DNA of 8,390 bases from an uncultured Bacillota bacterium (GTDB lineage Bacteria > Bacillota > Limnochordia > Limnochordales > ZCTH02-B6), in the NCBI GenBank assembly GCA_937916565.1, contig CALFSR010000098.1:1-8390 (forward strand), given 5' to 3'. The translations under genes and the position numbers were made by a program. Shown here piece after piece: positions 6,694 to 8,390 of the stretch. Positions within the stretch are counted from its first letter, which is position 1; each line of letters begins with the position of its first letter. The notes under the pieces are model-generated. The model had not been told where the DNA came from, searched no databases, and saw nothing but the letters and a program-made list of their open reading frames with translations.

Positions 6694-8323
6694 TGTGCTC
6701 CACCTCCTCGAAAGCCCTCGTGAAGCGGAAGTTGAGCCACGTGATGGTGCCCACGATGAAGAAGATCAAAAGCGACACCGCCGCCGCCAACCCGTAGTCG
6801 GCCCCTCGGCCGCTCTCGAAGGCCAGCCGGTACGTGTACGAGATCAAGATGTCCGTGGCGCCCGCCGGCGTCACCGCCCCGGCGATGGGCGGCCGGCCCC
6901 GGGTGACCAGATAGATGACCGTGAAGTTGTTGAAGTTGTAAGCGAAGGATGAGACCAAGAGCGGCGCCACCGAAGTCATCAAAAGCGGCAGCGTGATGTG
7001 CCAGAAGCGCTGCCACGGCCGGGCGCCGTCACAGTAGGCCGCTTCATAAAGCTCCGGTGAGATGCTCTGCAAAGCCCCCAGGCAAACGATCATCATGTAT
7101 GGGTAGCCCAGCCACAGGTTGACGATGAGCAGCGCCACCTTGGCCCAAAACGGGTCCTGCAGCCACGGGATGACGGTGCCAAACAGGGCCTGCACAACCC
7201 GGTTGACCTGCCCAAACTCGGTGTTGAACAACCCCCGCCACACAAGCGCACTCACGAACCCCGGGATCGTATAGGGGATGATGAGCAGCGACCGGTATAA
7301 GCCCTTGAGCTTGAACTGCGGGTGGTTCAAGACGAGCGCCAGGCCCAAGCCCAGGCTGAAGGTGAGCACCACGCTCATCCCCGCCCAGACGAAGGTCCAA
7401 ACGAAGACCTGCAAAAACGGCCCCGCGATGGCCGGGTTCGTCAGCAGCCGCACGTAGTTGGCCAATCCCACCGTGGTGCGGAAACCGGGCAAAAGCCGCT
7501 CGCCGTCGGGGCTAGTGAAAAACCCGTCCTTGGGCACGTACACGACGCCCGTCGCGTTGTCCACCAGGACGTTTTCGGCCCGGTTGTACGTGTAGCGGGG
7601 GCTGAGGGCCTGGAAGTTGTTGGCGTCGGCCAGCCGCAGCCGCGTGCCGTCCATGTCCAGCTCCAGGTGCTGTAAGGCGGAAAGCCGCTGCAACACCTCG
7701 CGCCGCTCAAGGCGCCGCGCGTCCCCGATGCGCACCACGTTGCCGTTCTCATCCACCGTCACGTCCAGCCGGAAACCGGGGTCCTCGGGCAGCCCCACCG
7801 CCTCGGGTCCTGACACGTGCGCCAGGGGCACCACCCGGTGACCGACCGTTACCAAAAGACGCCCGTCGGGCGCCGTCAAAAGCAGCGTCCGCTCGCCCTG
7901 CTCGGTTTCGAAGACTGCGTACGGAAAGCGGGGCGCGCCGGGAGGAGCGTACGTCTGCGCCTCCAACTGCTGGATGACCTGCTGCATGGACAGGATGTTG
8001 CCGGTGCCGTAGTTGGTAAAGGAAACGTAGATGTTGTAGATGGCCGGGTAGACGACGAGCGCCCCCATGAAGAGGAGCCCGGGCAGCAGGTAGCGCAGCG
8101 GGTACGCCCGCTCCACGAGGACCACGAAGTTGATGAGCAAGAGCGCGATGCCCACCGCGCCGGCAAGGGCGTACTCCTGATCCCTAAACAGCGTGATGAC
8201 GAAGGGCAAGACGACCGCGTCAAAGGCGCTCAGGGCCGCGAGGCGCGTGTAGAAACCCCAGCCGCCGGGCAGGCCGCGGGCTACCCGCCGCCTGCCGGGC
8301 GGACGAACGATTGTCTGCGGCAC
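6686..8323 (-). CDS. malF: Maltodextrin ABC transporter permease, MalF-like, with large extracytoplasmic loop
   Basis: 545-residue permease, partner of the MalG-like protein. Hydrophobic segments near 30-46, 52-70, 78-102, 303-333, 343-365, 395-418, 449-472 and 513-531 fit the eight-span MalF plan. Between spans 3 and 4 lies a loop of about 200 residues (103-300), rich in beta-type segments (VFETEQGERTLLLTAPDGRLLVT), comparable in position to the MalF P2 loop that contacts the maltose-binding protein. The EAA motif ELYEAAYCDGARPWQRFWHI followed by TLPL is at 425-448. The start is GTG at 8323-8321, with GAGGGGTG 7 nt upstream; the first hydrophobic span follows a basic N-terminus (RRRVAR). The stop overlaps the malG start by 8 bp. 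No binding protein or ATPase is in view; the former may lie just upstream, and the ATPase may be a shared MsmX-type subunit encoded elsewhere (inference). Confidence 0.92.
   Translation of the reverse strand: MPQTIVRPPGRRRVARGLPGGWGFYTRLAALSAFDAVVLPFVITLFRDQEYALAGAVGIALLLINFVVLVERAYPLRYLLPGLLFMGALVVYPAIYNIYVSFTNYGTGNILSMQQVIQQLEAQTYAPPGAPRFPYAVFETEQGERTLLLTAPDGRLLVTVGHRVVPLAHVSGPEAVGLPEDPGFRLDVTVDENGNVVRIGDARRLERREVLQRLSALQHLELDMDGTRLRLADANNFQALSPRYTYNRAENVLVDNATGVVYVPKDGFFTSPDGERLLPGFRTTVGLANYVRLLTNPAIAGPFLQVFVWTFVWAGMSVVLTFSLGLGLALVLNHPQFKLKGLYRSLLIIPYTIPGFVSALVWRGLFNTEFGQVNRVVQALFGTVIPWLQDPFWAKVALLIVNLWLGYPYMMIVCLGALQSISPELYEAAYCDGARPWQRFWHITLPLLMTSVAPLLVSSFAYNFNNFTVIYLVTRGRPPIAGAVTPAGATDILISYTYRLAFESGRGADYGLAAAVSLLIFFIVGTITWLNFRFTRAFEEVEHSA
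6703..6708 (-). promoter_or_regulatory. Ribosome binding site (AGGAGG) for malG, inside malF
   Basis: A perfect AGGAGG on the minus strand sits within the last codons of malF (encoding part of FEEVEHSA), 9 nt before the GTG start at 6693. It decides the malG start and means this part of malF is under dual coding and translation-initiation constraint. Confidence 0.75.
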
Positions 8324-8330
8324 CGGGTTT

Positions 8331-8338
8331 CACCCCTC
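8331..8338 (-). promoter_or_regulatory. Shine-Dalgarno-like sequence (GAGGGGTG) for malF
   Basis: GAGGGGTG reads on the minus strand 7 nt before the GTG at 8323-8321. The complementarity to the anti-Shine-Dalgarno is imperfect but spacing is good, and no other in-frame start upstream has comparable support. Confidence 0.55.
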
Positions 8339-8351
8339 AACGGGGGGGAAC

Positions 8352-8382
8352 GACCGGCCCTCCCCAGGAGCGAGGGCCGGTC
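8352..8382 (-). terminator. Perfect 11-bp GC-rich stem-loop upstream of malF (intercistronic terminator/processing hairpin)
   Basis: gaccggccctc (8352-8362) and gagggccggtc (8372-8382) are exact reverse complements around a 9-nt loop. On the minus strand the hairpin is followed by GTTCCCCCCC rather than a run of T, so it is not a textbook intrinsic terminator in the direction of malF; in the plus direction it is followed by tcccgcca, also without a T-run. It ends 28 bases before the malF start. Most likely it follows an unseen upstream gene (malE-like), acting as a partial terminator or an mRNA 3'-end stabiliser that makes the binding protein more abundant than the permeases. The hairpin is certain; the role is inferred. 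Confidence 0.6.
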
Positions 8383-8390
8383 TCCCGCCA

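Noticed and set aside
5830..6723. 297-codon plus-strand frame opposite malG
   Set aside because: Hydrophilic, composition-driven shadow of a well-supported membrane protein gene; no family resemblance.

Overview
The window reads as one maltodextrin/starch-utilisation operon on the minus strand, with the tail of an unrelated plus-strand gene at the left edge. DNA is very GC-rich, genes are tightly packed, both permease genes start with GTG behind strong Shine-Dalgarno sequences, and there is a large signal-peptide-bearing GH57 enzyme. This suggests a high-GC, probably thermophilic Gram-positive-type bacterium, for example a deep-branching high-GC Bacillota lineage. That assignment is inference from style and gene content; there is no rRNA or other marker here.

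Layout, left to right. (1) 1-207, plus strand: the last 68 codons of a cyclase-family (kynurenine-formamidase-like) protein. (2) 208-357: a 150-bp convergent intergenic gap with no clear terminator. (3) 2487-358, minus: a cytoplasmic GH13 neopullulanase/cyclomaltodextrinase-type enzyme. (4) 5836-2552, minus: a secreted or membrane-anchored GH57 amylopullulanase-like enzyme with a glucodextranase-type C-terminal module. (5) 6693-5836, minus: MalG-like permease. (6) 8323-6686, minus: MalF-like permease with a large extracytoplasmic loop. (7) 8352-8382: a perfect 11-bp stem-loop just upstream of malF, probably the boundary with an unseen upstream gene, most plausibly the solute-binding protein.

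Transcription order is [stem-loop] - malF - malG - GH57 - GH13. malF/malG overlap by 8 bp and malG/GH57 by 1 bp; GH13 follows 64 bp later with its own AGGAGG. The functional model is a complete outside-to-inside route: the GH57 enzyme trims alpha-glucan outside the membrane, MalF/MalG import the maltodextrins, and the GH13 enzyme hydrolyses them inside. No binding protein or ATPase gene lies in the window.

Nothing here looks like a wholly new system. The most unusual features are short in-frame tandem repeats (15, 12 and 21 bp units) that encode low-complexity acidic, Gly-rich or Lys-rich inserts in both hydrolases, the modular GH57 architecture, and the stem-loop ahead of malF.
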